Shown here: piece by piece, positions 41,725 to 49,489 of the stretch
Layout: each line of letters starts with the position of its first letter
How positions within the stretch are numbered: the stretch's first letter is position 1
Source of the DNA: Puniceicoccales bacterium Verruco_01
GTDB taxonomy: Bacteria; Verrucomicrobiota; Verrucomicrobiia; Opitutales; Oceanipulchritudinaceae
NCBI GenBank assembly: GCA_001604565.1
Contig: LVBV01000029.1
Span: 1-64,000, forward strand
Direction of reading: 5' to 3'
DNA: 64,000 bases
The notes under the pieces: generated by a model
The model's database searches: none
What the model was told of the DNA's origin: nothing
What the model saw: only the letters and a program-made list of their open reading frames with translations
Program-made: the position numbers and the translations under genes

Positions 41725-41971
41725 CAGCACCTCCGCGCCGCATGCCGTCGTGGCTGTGCGGCTCCTCGGGGTTTTCGTCGCGGCCCTCGCCCTCTGGCAA
41801 ATGGCCGGGAACCTCATCGCCTCGTGGAGGGACTTCGACCCGAGCTACCTCGGCTACTTCTTTTCGAGCGAAGTGGCACGTCCACTGGCGGGGCTGGTCA
41901 TCGGGGCTCTCCTCTGGCTTTTTTCCGGCCCGATCGGTCGCCGCGCCGCGCGAGGGAAGGCGCGCAGGTAG
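41702..41971 (+). CDS. Small membrane protein, 89 residues
   Basis: Starts inside the end of the acyltransferase gene (23-base overlap) and ends 13 bases before the lyase gene, so it looks translationally tied into the same operon. After a polar N-terminus it has two predicted membrane helices, about residues 17-37 (AVRLLGVFVAALALWQMAGN) and 57-78 (ARPLAGLVIGALLWLFSGP). It ends in an Arg/Lys-rich tail (GRRAARGKARR). No family is recognised. It may be an accessory subunit of an envelope enzyme or an unrelated small membrane protein. Confidence 0.6.
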   Translation: METPQNDNSTSAPHAVVAVRLLGVFVAALALWQMAGNLIASWRDFDPSYLGYFFSSEVARPLAGLVIGALLWLFSGPIGRRAARGKARR

Positions 41972-41984
41972 AAAGGACCGCACG

Positions 41985-44051
41985 ATGCGGCACCGTCCCT
42001 TATTCGCGGCGCTGCTGACGCTGCTGGCGCCTGCTGCGAACCCTGCCTATGCGGAGGAGGCCGCCGCCATGCCTCCGATCCGGACGGACGCGCCCGCCTC
42101 CGGCTTCGTCGCCGCCAACGCGGCGCGGCTGGAGACGCTTCTTGACGAACTGGACCTCTCCCGCCCCGGCCTTGAGGAATGCCGCCGCCTGCACGAGGCG
42201 GGCGACCTCGCGGGCGCCTGCGCGGCGCTCCTAAGCTATTACAAGGACGCACCGGCGCGCGTGCGCGGAACACCCTTCAACGCAGAGGCGGACTTTTCCA
42301 CGCTTCTTTCCGCCTCGGACGCCCTGCAGGGAGTCTTCACCGCGCAAAACAACCGCGCCGCGGCGCTCCGCAGGGCGGACGGCGGGATCGACTGGGCCGC
42401 GCCCTCCCCGACGGGCGACAGCGAATGGGCCTGGTTTGTGAACCGCCAGCAGTTTTTGCGCGACCTTGCCGACGCGTACCTTTCCACGCGCCGCGCCGTG
42501 TACGCCGAGGCGCTCTCCGGCTACCTTGCGGACTGGGTGCTGGCGAACCCCGCGCCGGACCGGCTGAGCTTTTCCGCCCCGTGGCGGGCCCTGGAGGCCG
42601 CCCGGCGCATCACCGGGCTCTGGACGGACCTCTTCTTTTCTAGACAAATTTCCCTCGCCCCGGAGGCGCGGCTCCTCCTGCTCTCCAGCATCCCGGACCA
42701 CGCCCGGTGCCTGGCGCGGCACGGCTCCTTCTGGGGCGGGAATCATCGCCTGACCGAGCAGAGCGCGCTCTCGCAGCTTGCCGTGGCCTGGCCCGAATTC
42801 CGCGACGCCCCGGCGTGGCTCTCCGGCGCGGTGCAGGGCGCGCGGGCGGAAATCCTCTCGGGCACCTATCCGGACGGCGCCTACAAGGAGCTTTCCAACC
42901 ATTATCAGGGAGTGGTCCTTGAGAGCGTGGACCGGCTCCTTTCCGTGCTTAAGGACGCGAATGTGTCCGTCCCGGACCTGCGGGAGCGAGTGGAAACGAT
43001 GTGGGACTATTACGCCTTCGTCACCCGCCCCGACGGCAGCGGCCCTCTGAACAACGACGGCGACGCGGAATGGAACGCCTTCCGCCTGCCGGAGGCCGCC
43101 GCGGCGCACAAGGGGGCCGACTGGCTCTACGTGGCCAGCGGCGGCGCGGAGGGGACGCCTCCCGGGGGTCTTCCCTCGCGCTACTTCCCCTACGCCGGGC
43201 AGGCCGTGATGCGCAGCGGCTGGGACCGCGACGCCCAGTGGGCCTTCTTCGACATGGGGCCCGCCGGCAGCGCCCACGCGCACCGCGACCGTCTTTCGCT
43301 GGAGCTGTCGCTGGGCACTCACGAGATCCTCGTGGATGCGGGACGCTACAACTACCAGCCCGGCCCGTGGCGGGATTACTTCGCCGGGACCGCCGCGCAC
43401 AATGTGGTGCTATTGAACGGCGCTGGCGCCCTGCCCCCGCCCGCAACGGTCACCGCCCCCCTGCCCGTCACGGCAATCACCAACGACGCCTACGACTTCT
43501 TTTCGGCGCGGGAGACATTCCCGGGCGATTTTCTCACCGGCGGGGGCGGCGCCGCGCACACGCGGAGCATTCTTTACCTGCCCGGACGCTTCTGGCTTGT
43601 GATCGACGCCGTGGCCGCCTTCGGGCCAAATCAAGTGGAAACGCTCTGGCACTTCCACCCCGACGTCATGGTTCTGCGCGACGGAGAGGACCTCGTGGCC
43701 TGGGCGGACGAGAACCTCGCCCTGCGCCTGCGCAAGGTGTACGGCCCGGCAATCACATGGACGACCGAGCGCGGCGCGACGGACCCGATCCAGGGCTGGT
43801 ACAGCCCCGATTACAACGAAAAGTGGCCCGCCACCACCGCGATCGCCCAGAGCCGGGGAAACGGCCCCTCCTGCACCGTCTGGCTCCTCGCCCCGGAGGG
43901 CCCCGGCGTCACCCCGCCGGAAGTCTCCTGCAGACTCGAAGGCACCACGCTCCACGCGACGATCGGCAAGGGAGCGGAGGCCAACACCTTCCTCTTCGAC
44001 ATCCTTGATCCCGAAAAATCAGGCCCGTCGATCGAGGTCGGAAAGCCCTGA
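41985..44051 (+). CDS. Secreted heparinase II/III-family polysaccharide lyase
   Basis: A 688-residue protein with a signal peptide (about 1-23, ending NPAYA). It has an alpha-helical toroid domain (about 35-350) and a C-terminal heparinase II/III-like beta domain (about 390-620). Family hallmarks are SGTYPDGAYKELSNHYQ, SGWDRDAQWAFFDMGP, AHAHRDRLSLELSLGTHEIL, VDAGRYNYQPGPW and GTAAHNVVLLNG. Such enzymes cut acidic polysaccharides such as heparan sulfate or alginate by beta-elimination. The exact substrate is unknown. AAAGGA seven bases upstream supports the ATG at 41985. It is the last gene of the short plus-strand operon starting at 40954 or earlier. Confidence 0.85.
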   Translation: MRHRPLFAALLTLLAPAANPAYAEEAAAMPPIRTDAPASGFVAANAARLETLLDELDLSRPGLEECRRLHEAGDLAGACAALLSYYKDAPARVRGTPFNAEADFSTLLSASDALQGVFTAQNNRAAALRRADGGIDWAAPSPTGDSEWAWFVNRQQFLRDLADAYLSTRRAVYAEALSGYLADWVLANPAPDRLSFSAPWRALEAARRITGLWTDLFFSRQISLAPEARLLLLSSIPDHARCLARHGSFWGGNHRLTEQSALSQLAVAWPEFRDAPAWLSGAVQGARAEILSGTYPDGAYKELSNHYQGVVLESVDRLLSVLKDANVSVPDLRERVETMWDYYAFVTRPDGSGPLNNDGDAEWNAFRLPEAAAAHKGADWLYVASGGAEGTPPGGLPSRYFPYAGQAVMRSGWDRDAQWAFFDMGPAGSAHAHRDRLSLELSLGTHEILVDAGRYNYQPGPWRDYFAGTAAHNVVLLNGAGALPPPATVTAPLPVTAITNDAYDFFSARETFPGDFLTGGGGAAHTRSILYLPGRFWLVIDAVAAFGPNQVETLWHFHPDVMVLRDGEDLVAWADENLALRLRKVYGPAITWTTERGATDPIQGWYSPDYNEKWPATTAIAQSRGNGPSCTVWLLAPEGPGVTPPEVSCRLEGTTLHATIGKGAEANTFLFDILDPEKSGPSIEVGKP

Positions 44052-44108
44052 TTCATCACGCGACGCGTACCGGATCGAACCGCATGCACGATCCGCTACC
44101 AAAGTAAC

Positions 44109-44180
44109 CGTTCGACTGAACGATCTAGCCCGCGAGTCAGCGGGCGAACCAGAAACCAATGTGTTTGCACTTGAGCAAAC
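44109..44180 (+). repeat. Three consecutive small stem-loops
   Basis: In 72 bases there are three perfect hairpins: CGTTC-gact-GAACG (44109-44122), GCCCGC-gagtca-GCGGGC (44128-44145) and GTTTGC-acttga-GCAAAC (44163-44180). They lie between the lyase gene and the peptide gene at 44318, at the point where base composition turns AT-richer. None is followed by a T-run, so termination is not obvious. Confidence 0.55.
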
Positions 44181-44249
44181 GTGCCATCTCCACGACATGC
44201 ATTTATTAACATGCTATTCAATAACAGCTTGTGATTCTGTATTAACTTC

Positions 44250-44281
44250 TTGCATTCTAACACAAGCAAGGTTAGTTTAAT
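44250..44281 (+). promoter_or_regulatory. Possible promoter of the RiPP precursor gene
   Basis: TTTAAT at 44276-44281 is a good -10 match, and TTGCAT at 44250-44255 is the nearest -35-like element. The spacing of 20 bases is long. The same nine bases TTTAATTCT occur in the promoter-like region before the DUF6916-like gene (44531-44539). Confidence 0.35.
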
Positions 44282-44317
44282 TCTGCTCCCCATTTCTATC
44301 ACACCCCAAAATATCCC

Positions 44318-44425
44318 ATGAACACAAAAGCAAATTGGTCCGCCCCGCTCCTCAAGGTTCTCGTCGTCGCCGACGAAACGAGATTAACCGTTGGACCCTC
44401 CACTGACGGACCCGAGCTGAGCTAG
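44318..44425 (+). CDS. Candidate lasso-type RiPP precursor peptide, 35 residues
   Basis: A 35-codon frame starting MNTKANWSAPLLKV. Residues 7-12 (WSAPLL) fit the Y/WxxPxL leader motif bound by PqqD-like B1 proteins, and the following KVLVV matches the x-V-L-x-V seen after this motif in kinase-associated lasso precursors. Thr24 lies at -2 to Gly26, the usual leader end. The core would be Gly26 to Ser35 (GPSTDGPELS), with Glu33 at core position 8 for a Gly1-Glu8 ring and a terminal Ser that could be phosphorylated. Biosynthetic genes are at 47.2-54 kb. The core is only ten residues, leaving a two-residue tail, which is unusual. There is no clear ribosome-binding site. Confidence 0.65.
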   Translation: MNTKANWSAPLLKVLVVADETRLTVGPSTDGPELS

Positions 44426-44504
44426 ACTCCTCTGGCACCTGCGCGTTTACAGATATCGATTCTTGTAATTGCCCTTTGGATGCACGATCCGGGGAGTGTT
44501 ATTG

Positions 44505-44536
44505 TTGATCGTATCCTTGCGTGGGGACTATTTAAT
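44505..44536 (+). promoter_or_regulatory. Possible promoter of the DUF6916-like/tail-collar operon
   Basis: TTGATC at 44505-44510 and TTTAAT at 44531-44536 are 20 bases apart, the same spacing and -10 as upstream of the precursor gene. The ATG at 44555 lies 18 bases on. Confidence 0.35.
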
Positions 44537-44554
44537 TCTAGGAAATCACAATAC

Positions 44555-44917
44555 ATGGCAAATCCGCCGGACCTTTCCTCGTTCAAACCCCTCGTTGGCA
44601 CCTTTCTTCACGCTGGACGTTCCGCCATTCATCCCCCGGAGGATGTAACGTGCGCTCCACCCGATGGATCCGTCCTTGAACTGAAGACAGTGACAGAGCT
44701 GGACGAGGAGGGATACACGGGGGTTTCGCTCATCTTTCACGGACCGGCGGACAAGTTCCTGCCGCAGAAAACGTATGCCCTTGCCAGCGAAGTTCTGGGA
44801 GAGTTCGACGCCTTTCTTGTTCCCGTCGGGGAACTCCGGGAGAAGAGGGACGGGCGCAGGGAGCGGACGGGCTTTATCTATCAGGCCGTTTTCACGCGTC
44901 TAAGGGAGGAAATTTAG
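44555..44917 (+). CDS. Small DUF6916-like protein of the tail-collar cassette
   Basis: A 120-residue soluble protein without signal peptide: LSSFKPLVGTFLHAG at the N-terminus, then ELKTVTELDEEGYTGVSLIF and KTYALASEVLGEFDAFLVPV. This beta-rich pattern matches the DUF6916-type proteins that commonly precede tail-collar genes. The function is unknown. The ATG at 44555 is preferred because GGAAA precedes it and the longer frame from 44480 runs through the promoter-like region. It is followed by three tail-collar genes on the same strand. Confidence 0.65.
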   Translation: MANPPDLSSFKPLVGTFLHAGRSAIHPPEDVTCAPPDGSVLELKTVTELDEEGYTGVSLIFHGPADKFLPQKTYALASEVLGEFDAFLVPVGELREKRDGRRERTGFIYQAVFTRLREEI

Positions 44918-44994
44918 GAAGAGCGTCTCCACTTGGACCGGTGCAGGCACGCCGAAAGAGTTGGGGGGCGAAAACACAACGATGGAGGAAGACT

Positions 44995-45528
44995 ATGGCT
45001 GAACCATACTTAAGTGAAATCTACATCTTCCCGATGAACTGGCCCCCAAGGGGATTTGCCCAATGCGACGGGCAAAGCATGACCGTCCAGCAGAATCAGG
45101 CGCTGTTCGCCCTTCTGGGGATCATCTGGGGTGGAAACGGAGTCACCACCTTCAATCTTCCCGATCTGCGTGGGCGGACCCCGATCTATTTTGACGAGAG
45201 TACCTACGCGGAAGGAAACACGGTGGGATCGGAAACGGTAACGCTCTTGGAAACCCAGATTCCGGCCCATACGCACATGCTTCAAGCCTGCGAACTTCCC
45301 GGAGACAGTTTCAACCCTACGGGCTGTTATCTCACCCAAGCAGTCAACTTCAGCGATTCAAGCACGGTGCTTACATATGTGACGCCGCCTTCGTCGCCCG
45401 TCCCTGTTCCGTTGTCCCCGAACGCCATCTCTCTCTGTGGAAGCAGCGCCGGACACAACAACATGCAACCCTCGCTGGCACTGAACTTCTGCATCGCCAC
45501 AAGCGGGGTCTGGCCGTCGAGGGAATGA
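44995..45528 (+). CDS. Tail-collar domain protein 1 (MdpB-like)
   Basis: A 177-residue protein with the phage tail-collar fold of the microcystin-dependent-protein type: YLSEIYIFPMNWPPRGFAQC, then DGQSMTVQQNQALFALLG, then FNLPDLRGRTPI. A variable middle follows, and a conserved end NMQPSLALNFCIATSGVWP. GGAGGAA close to the ATG at 44995 supports this start. No other virion, packaging or integrase genes are near, so it is not part of a prophage. Such trios of tail-collar genes are a recurrent chromosomal cassette of unknown role. Confidence 0.88.
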   Translation: MAEPYLSEIYIFPMNWPPRGFAQCDGQSMTVQQNQALFALLGIIWGGNGVTTFNLPDLRGRTPIYFDESTYAEGNTVGSETVTLLETQIPAHTHMLQACELPGDSFNPTGCYLTQAVNFSDSSTVLTYVTPPSSPVPVPLSPNAISLCGSSAGHNNMQPSLALNFCIATSGVWPSRE

Positions 45529-45556
45529 CCAACCAAATTCAAGAAAGGGCCATGCA

Positions 45557-46090
45557 ATGAGTGATTACTTCTTGGGCGAAATCCGGATCTTTGCAGGGAA
45601 CTATGCTCCCAACGACTGGGCGAAATGCGATGGCACGTCCATGCCCATCAGCACCAACCAGACATTGTTCTCACTTCTGGGCGCGACTTTCGGCGGCAAC
45701 GGGACAACCAATTTCAATCTGCCCGACATGCGGGGGCGTCTTCCCATTCATTACGGTTCCGGCTCCGGGTTAACGAATAGACCCTTGGGCACGATGGTTG
45801 GCACCGAGACCGTCATACCCTCCACTGCTTCCTTGCCGACTCACAGACACCAGATGTATGCCATGAACGTTTCGGTGAACACAAACGTTCCAACAAACAA
45901 CATGCTGGGGACCGTTGCCGCTCCCTACACCCTTTACGAGGATCTCAACAGCGGCGCCGCACTCTACGCTATGGCGGCGAGTTCAGTGGGAAACACTGGA
46001 GGCGGCGCGGCGCACGACAACATCATGCCCTGCCTGGCACTGACCTTCATGATCTGTGTGAATGGTATCTATCCAAGTCGGAACAACTAA
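45557..46090 (+). CDS. Tail-collar domain protein 2 (MdpB-like)
   Basis: A 177-residue paralogue of the preceding gene: FLGEIRIFAGNYAPNDWAKC, then DGTSMPISTNQTLFSLLG, then FNLPDMRGRLPIHYGSGSG. It ends with NIMPCLALTFMICVNGIYPS. The middle part after the PTHRH segment is divergent and Asn/Thr-rich, the region that would face a ligand. It lies 28 bases after copy 1 and 15 bases before copy 3, so the three are co-transcribed. Base composition is visibly lower in GC than in the surrounding genes. Confidence 0.88.
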   Translation: MSDYFLGEIRIFAGNYAPNDWAKCDGTSMPISTNQTLFSLLGATFGGNGTTNFNLPDMRGRLPIHYGSGSGLTNRPLGTMVGTETVIPSTASLPTHRHQMYAMNVSVNTNVPTNNMLGTVAAPYTLYEDLNSGAALYAMAASSVGNTGGGAAHDNIMPCLALTFMICVNGIYPSRNN

Positions 46091-46105
46091 CCGAAAAGGC
46101 ACTCC

Positions 46106-46666
46106 ATGTCGGATCCATATTGCGGCGAAATCAGAATCTGGGCGAATCAATACAATCCCTACAACTGGGCTTATTGTAACGGAACTTCGCTCTCCGTTTA
46201 CCAGAACCAATGCCTCTTTGCGGTGATCAGCTACTTTTTTGGTGGCAGCGGTCAGAACTTCGCACTTCCCGACCTGCGCAACCGCGCTCCGCTCGGCGCC
46301 GGCTCCGGCCCGGGGCTGACAACCAGATCGTATGCTGCAGCTTACGGGCATGCGACAGTCACCCTCGACAATTCCAAGATGGCAAGCCATAACCACAGTC
46401 TGAACGCAGTGTTGGAAAAGTGTAAAAACACAGCGCCATCTGCGACAATGTACATGGGGATCCCATATAACAGCACATCCACGAAGGTGGTGAATTTGTA
46501 TAAGACGGCCACCACTCCCCCACAAGTGCCGATGTCGAGCCTTTCGATCGGCGCGAGTTGCGGCAAGCCCGATGGTTCCGTTAACTCTCATTCAAACATT
46601 CAGCCCAGTCTGGCGATGATTTTCTGCATTGCCCTCGAAGGCGTATACCCGGTCATACCATCATAG
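46106..46666 (+). CDS. Tail-collar domain protein 3 (MdpB-like)
   Basis: A 186-residue paralogue: YCGEIRIWANQYNPYNWAYC, then NGTSLSVYQNQCLFAVISYF, then FALPDLRNRAPLGAGSGPG, with the conserved ending NIQPSLAMIFCIALEGVYPV. It has more cysteines (at least five) than the other copies. The three copies share N- and C-terminal blocks but differ strongly in between, which suggests ancient duplication with diversification of the variable part. An acetyltransferase gene follows after an 83-base gap containing a hairpin. Confidence 0.88.
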   Translation: MSDPYCGEIRIWANQYNPYNWAYCNGTSLSVYQNQCLFAVISYFFGGSGQNFALPDLRNRAPLGAGSGPGLTTRSYAAAYGHATVTLDNSKMASHNHSLNAVLEKCKNTAPSATMYMGIPYNSTSTKVVNLYKTATTPPQVPMSSLSIGASCGKPDGSVNSHSNIQPSLAMIFCIALEGVYPVIPS

Positions 46667-46680
46667 GCTATCCGTTTTTC

Positions 46681-46718
46681 CATCCCGACCCGCGAGCACC
46701 TGTCTGCGGACCGGGATG
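46681..46718 (+). other. Stem-loop after the tail-collar genes
   Basis: CATCCCG (46681-46687) pairs with CGGGATG (46712-46718), with further pairing inside (CCGC with GCGG). No T-run follows. It may be a processing or partial termination site between the tail-collar genes and the acetyltransferase. Confidence 0.4.
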
Positions 46719-46749
46719 TTGCATTCATCCCACCCGGCCCGAAACACAC

Positions 46750-47277
46750 ATGAGCCAGATCCTCAAACTGCGTCCGACAAGGCCCGACGACGAACCGTTC
46801 TTGCGGGAACTCAAGGCCCAACTCGACACGGAACGCCTCGGCATCCAGTACTGGGGACCCGGGCAGGAGGAGACGGCCCGCAAGGTCATCGAACTTCAAT
46901 TCCGCGGGCACGCTGCGCATTACGCGAAGGTCAAGGCCAACTGGGAGACGAAAGACAACATCGTCGAACTCGACGGCACACCCGTCGGACGTTTCATCCT
47001 CGCGGGGGGCCGCAGCGAGCTGCGCCTGTGCGACATCGCCATCGACCGCGCCCACCGGGGCATGGGCCTTGGCAAGGTGATCCTCGATTCGATCAAGAAC
47101 GAGTGCGCGCGCAGCCAACGGCCCCTGCGCCTGCATGTGGACCGGCTCAACAACGCCTTCCAGTTCTATGTCAGCCAGGGCTTCCGCGTCGTCGAGGATG
47201 TGGGAACCCACTACAAGATGGAGTGGAATCCCTCTCCGGAAAGCGGCAGGCTCTATTCCTTCGCCCCGGCACCCTGA
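46750..47277 (+). CDS. GNAT-family N-acetyltransferase
   Basis: A 175-residue acetyl-CoA-dependent transferase: LRPTRPDDEPFLRELKAQLD at the N-terminus, the acetyl-CoA motif DIAIDRAHRGMGLGKVILDS (residues about 97-116), and the C-terminal QFYVSQGFRVVEDVGTHYKM. The substrate is unknown. GNAT genes often lie next to tail-collar cassettes, so it may belong to that unit. Its last 25 bases overlap the 3' end of the cyclase gene on the other strand. Confidence 0.88.
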   Translation: MSQILKLRPTRPDDEPFLRELKAQLDTERLGIQYWGPGQEETARKVIELQFRGHAAHYAKVKANWETKDNIVELDGTPVGRFILAGGRSELRLCDIAIDRAHRGMGLGKVILDSIKNECARSQRPLRLHVDRLNNAFQFYVSQGFRVVEDVGTHYKMEWNPSPESGRLYSFAPAP

Positions 47278-49160
47278 CCCGCCGCCGCGACTTCCTTCTG
47301 GAGAAGGTACGCCGCGAAGGGACGGAAGAGATGGAACGCCTCCTCCAGCGGGAAATGATCCGGATCGGCCTTCAGCTTCTCCCATGAGTTCCTGATGCGG
47401 GGGATGTCGGCCACAGAATCGAAGCCGGAAGCCTCCATCTCCGCCAGAACGCGGTCCATTTCGGCGCGGTCGTCATACATCCGGGCGGAGAGATCCGAGC
47501 TCTGCTTTCCCTTGCGCAAGTTGAGGCGCACCTCATCCGGCAGTTTTCCCTTCATCATCGTCCGTAGGACCCACTTGTTCATCGGCCCGAGGAAGAGTTC
47601 GTCGGGAATCGACAGGGCGCGTTCGATCACGCGGGGATCGCCGGTGGGATCGCGCAGTTCCAGCCCGGTCTCGCAACCGATGGCGCCGCCGTAACAGAGG
47701 CGGAGCGGCCCGACGTCGAGGATGGTCAAGGGTTGACCCTTCGGACCCGGGAAAAGCCGCTTGAAAGTGGGATCGAATCCCGACAGCCGAATCCTGCGGG
47801 CGAGGTCCAGCTTCTTCTCAAATTCCAGCGCGCTGAAGGAATGCTCCGCCCAGGGTCTGGCCCCGTACTTCGCACGCTTGTAGAGACGCGCGGTAGGGCC
47901 GTCGCCCCACAGCAGAGGCTTGAAAATCTTCTTCTTCACAAGACCCCACATTCCCCGGCGGCGCATGAGTTTAAGCGGGGGAAGCGCATCCTCGCTGCCC
48001 GTCCATGAAGTCGTCGCGTTGCCGAATTCGCCCATCAGCACCGTCCCGTATCCCTCTCGGGCCGCCGTTTTGAAGACATCGGCAATCCAGTACGCATTGC
48101 CCGCCGCGTGAAAGGGCTCGCCGAAAAGTCGGAGCGCCTCGCGCAATCCCTCCAGCGGGGAAAGACCGCGCGAATCAAGGTAAGTGGGATCGATGTTGCC
48201 CCACTTGCGCGCGATCGGCTCCACGAACAGACGTTCGTCGCCGAACTGTCTTTCCTTCAGCGAAGCGGAAGGGGTGAACCTCGGCACGTGGGTGTAGGTG
48301 CGCAAACGCCCTCCAACCCGGGCCAGTTGCTCCGCCGCGAGAACGCACACCGTGCTGGAGTCCATCCCTCCGCTCAACGTGGCCGCTACCGGCCTGTACG
48401 ACCGCAGCCGTGCCGCCACCGCCTTTTCCATGCATTCGAGTAATTCCCCTGAGCATTCCTCCAGAGTCCGGCCCTCGCGGACGGGAATGTCGTGATAGTT
48501 CCAGTAACGTTTTGCGACAAGGTTCTCGCGCGTGGCGCAAAGTTGCCACGAAGGCAGGAGTCGAAGCACGCCCCGGAACGTGGTCTTTTCGTTCGCACCC
48601 GGCCAGACGACAAGGAGCCGCGCAATCATCTCCTCGTCGATCTCCCTGCGGACGAACGGCAGCGAGAAAAGCCCCTTCAGGGAGGTGGAGAAGGCGATGA
48701 CTTTGTCGTCGGCGTAATAATTGAGGCAGGAATAGTCCCACTTGTCGCGCGCGACAAAGAGCTTCTGGCTTTCCTCATGAAACGCCGCGAAGGACCACTT
48801 GCCCTCCAGATGCCCCACGCAGGCCTCGCCCCACTTGAGGTATGCCGCAAGGATCAGGTCGCCGTCGGGCATCGCGGCCCGTTCGCCGCCGGGAGTCCCG
48901 AACGCCTCGAAGAGTTCGTTCCGGTTGTCGATGCGGCCCTCCGCCACGAAGAGGAGCTTCGCCTCGGGGATGTACTTCGGCATGGACTCGCCCACGGCCT
49001 CCGGCGTGTTGAAGGTAAGCATGTGGCCGAAGCCGCAGCAGCCCCTTTTGACAAAACCGTGCCGCTCGTGCGGGAGCTGGGCCATGCCGGAGTACATCGC
49101 CTCCAGCGCGTGCTCAACAAGCCGCCCGTCGCGGTAGAAAACGCCGAAGATTGCACTCAT
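47253..49160 (-). CDS. Asparagine synthetase-like macrolactam cyclase of a lasso-type RiPP cluster
   Basis: A 635-residue homologue of class B asparagine synthetase. The N-terminal domain opens with MSAIFGVFY; the glutaminase Cys2 of true AsnB is Ser, so it cannot use glutamine. The ATP-pyrophosphatase motif TLSGGMDSS is intact (Ser263 to Ser269). This combination fits the lasso C protein, which adenylates an Asp or Glu side chain of the precursor and closes the ring with the N-terminal amine. The gene is last in the minus-strand run nucleotidyltransferase-kinase-B2-B1-C and overlaps B1 by four bases. The open frame upstream of 49160 is antisense noise. Confidence 0.85.
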   Translation of the reverse strand: MSAIFGVFYRDGRLVEHALEAMYSGMAQLPHERHGFVKRGCCGFGHMLTFNTPEAVGESMPKYIPEAKLLFVAEGRIDNRNELFEAFGTPGGERAAMPDGDLILAAYLKWGEACVGHLEGKWSFAAFHEESQKLFVARDKWDYSCLNYYADDKVIAFSTSLKGLFSLPFVRREIDEEMIARLLVVWPGANEKTTFRGVLRLLPSWQLCATRENLVAKRYWNYHDIPVREGRTLEECSGELLECMEKAVAARLRSYRPVAATLSGGMDSSTVCVLAAEQLARVGGRLRTYTHVPRFTPSASLKERQFGDERLFVEPIARKWGNIDPTYLDSRGLSPLEGLREALRLFGEPFHAAGNAYWIADVFKTAAREGYGTVLMGEFGNATTSWTGSEDALPPLKLMRRRGMWGLVKKKIFKPLLWGDGPTARLYKRAKYGARPWAEHSFSALEFEKKLDLARRIRLSGFDPTFKRLFPGPKGQPLTILDVGPLRLCYGGAIGCETGLELRDPTGDPRVIERALSIPDELFLGPMNKWVLRTMMKGKLPDEVRLNLRKGKQSSDLSARMYDDRAEMDRVLAEMEASGFDSVADIPRIRNSWEKLKADPDHFPLEEAFHLFRPFAAYLLQKEVAAAGQGAGAKE

Positions 49161-49480
49161 TGTCCGTCCTTTGAATCGTCGATTTCTTCCACGAGGATCA
49201 GGTTCTCCTCCAGCATCTTGCGGAGGAATGCCGCGAGATCCGCCTCGATCACGGCACGGTCGCCCTCGTATTCCGCAGCGAGCGTCTCCACAAGGGCGCC
49301 GAACCCGAGCGGCTTCTCCAGCAGTTCCCAGATGCGGCTCGCGACCGGGTCCATTCCGTAATAACGGCCCGTCTGTACCGTCATGAGCACCGTCTCGCCG
49401 TCGAGGGTGGTGGACACGTGGCCGGGATTGCGCCGAAGGAGCGTCGCCGCCGTTGGATTCCAGTCTGCTTCTTTTTTCAT
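49157..49480 (-). CDS. PqqD-like RiPP recognition protein (lasso B1)
   Basis: A 107-residue protein of the PqqD winged-helix type. It opens with a beta-rich part (HVSTTLDGETVLMTVQTGRY), then YGMDPVASRIWELLEKPLGF and a C-terminal helix (FLRKMLEENLILVEEID). In lasso clusters this stand-alone domain binds the leader peptide and presents it to the B2 protease. Its stop overlaps the cyclase start (ATGA, 49157-49160), and B2 ends nine bases upstream of it. The leader motif WSAPLL of the candidate precursor at 44318 would be its target. Confidence 0.85.
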   Translation of the reverse strand: MKKEADWNPTAATLLRRNPGHVSTTLDGETVLMTVQTGRYYGMDPVASRIWELLEKPLGFGALVETLAAEYEGDRAVIEADLAAFLRKMLEENLILVEEIDDSKDGQ

Positions 49481-49489
49481 GTGGTGATG

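Noticed and set aside
41742-41984. 80-codon extension of the heparinase-family gene
   Set aside because: It overlaps the small membrane protein frame and would hide the signal peptide. AAAGGA before 41985 marks the start.
44555-46666. Prophage or tailocin remnant suggested by tail-collar domains
   Set aside because: There are no capsid, portal, terminase, baseplate, lysis or integrase genes. Tail-collar trios with a DUF6916-like gene occur as a chromosomal cassette.
47253-49160. Housekeeping asparagine synthetase
   Set aside because: Cys2 is replaced by Ser, and the gene overlaps PqqD-like and B2 protease genes, which fits a lasso cyclase.
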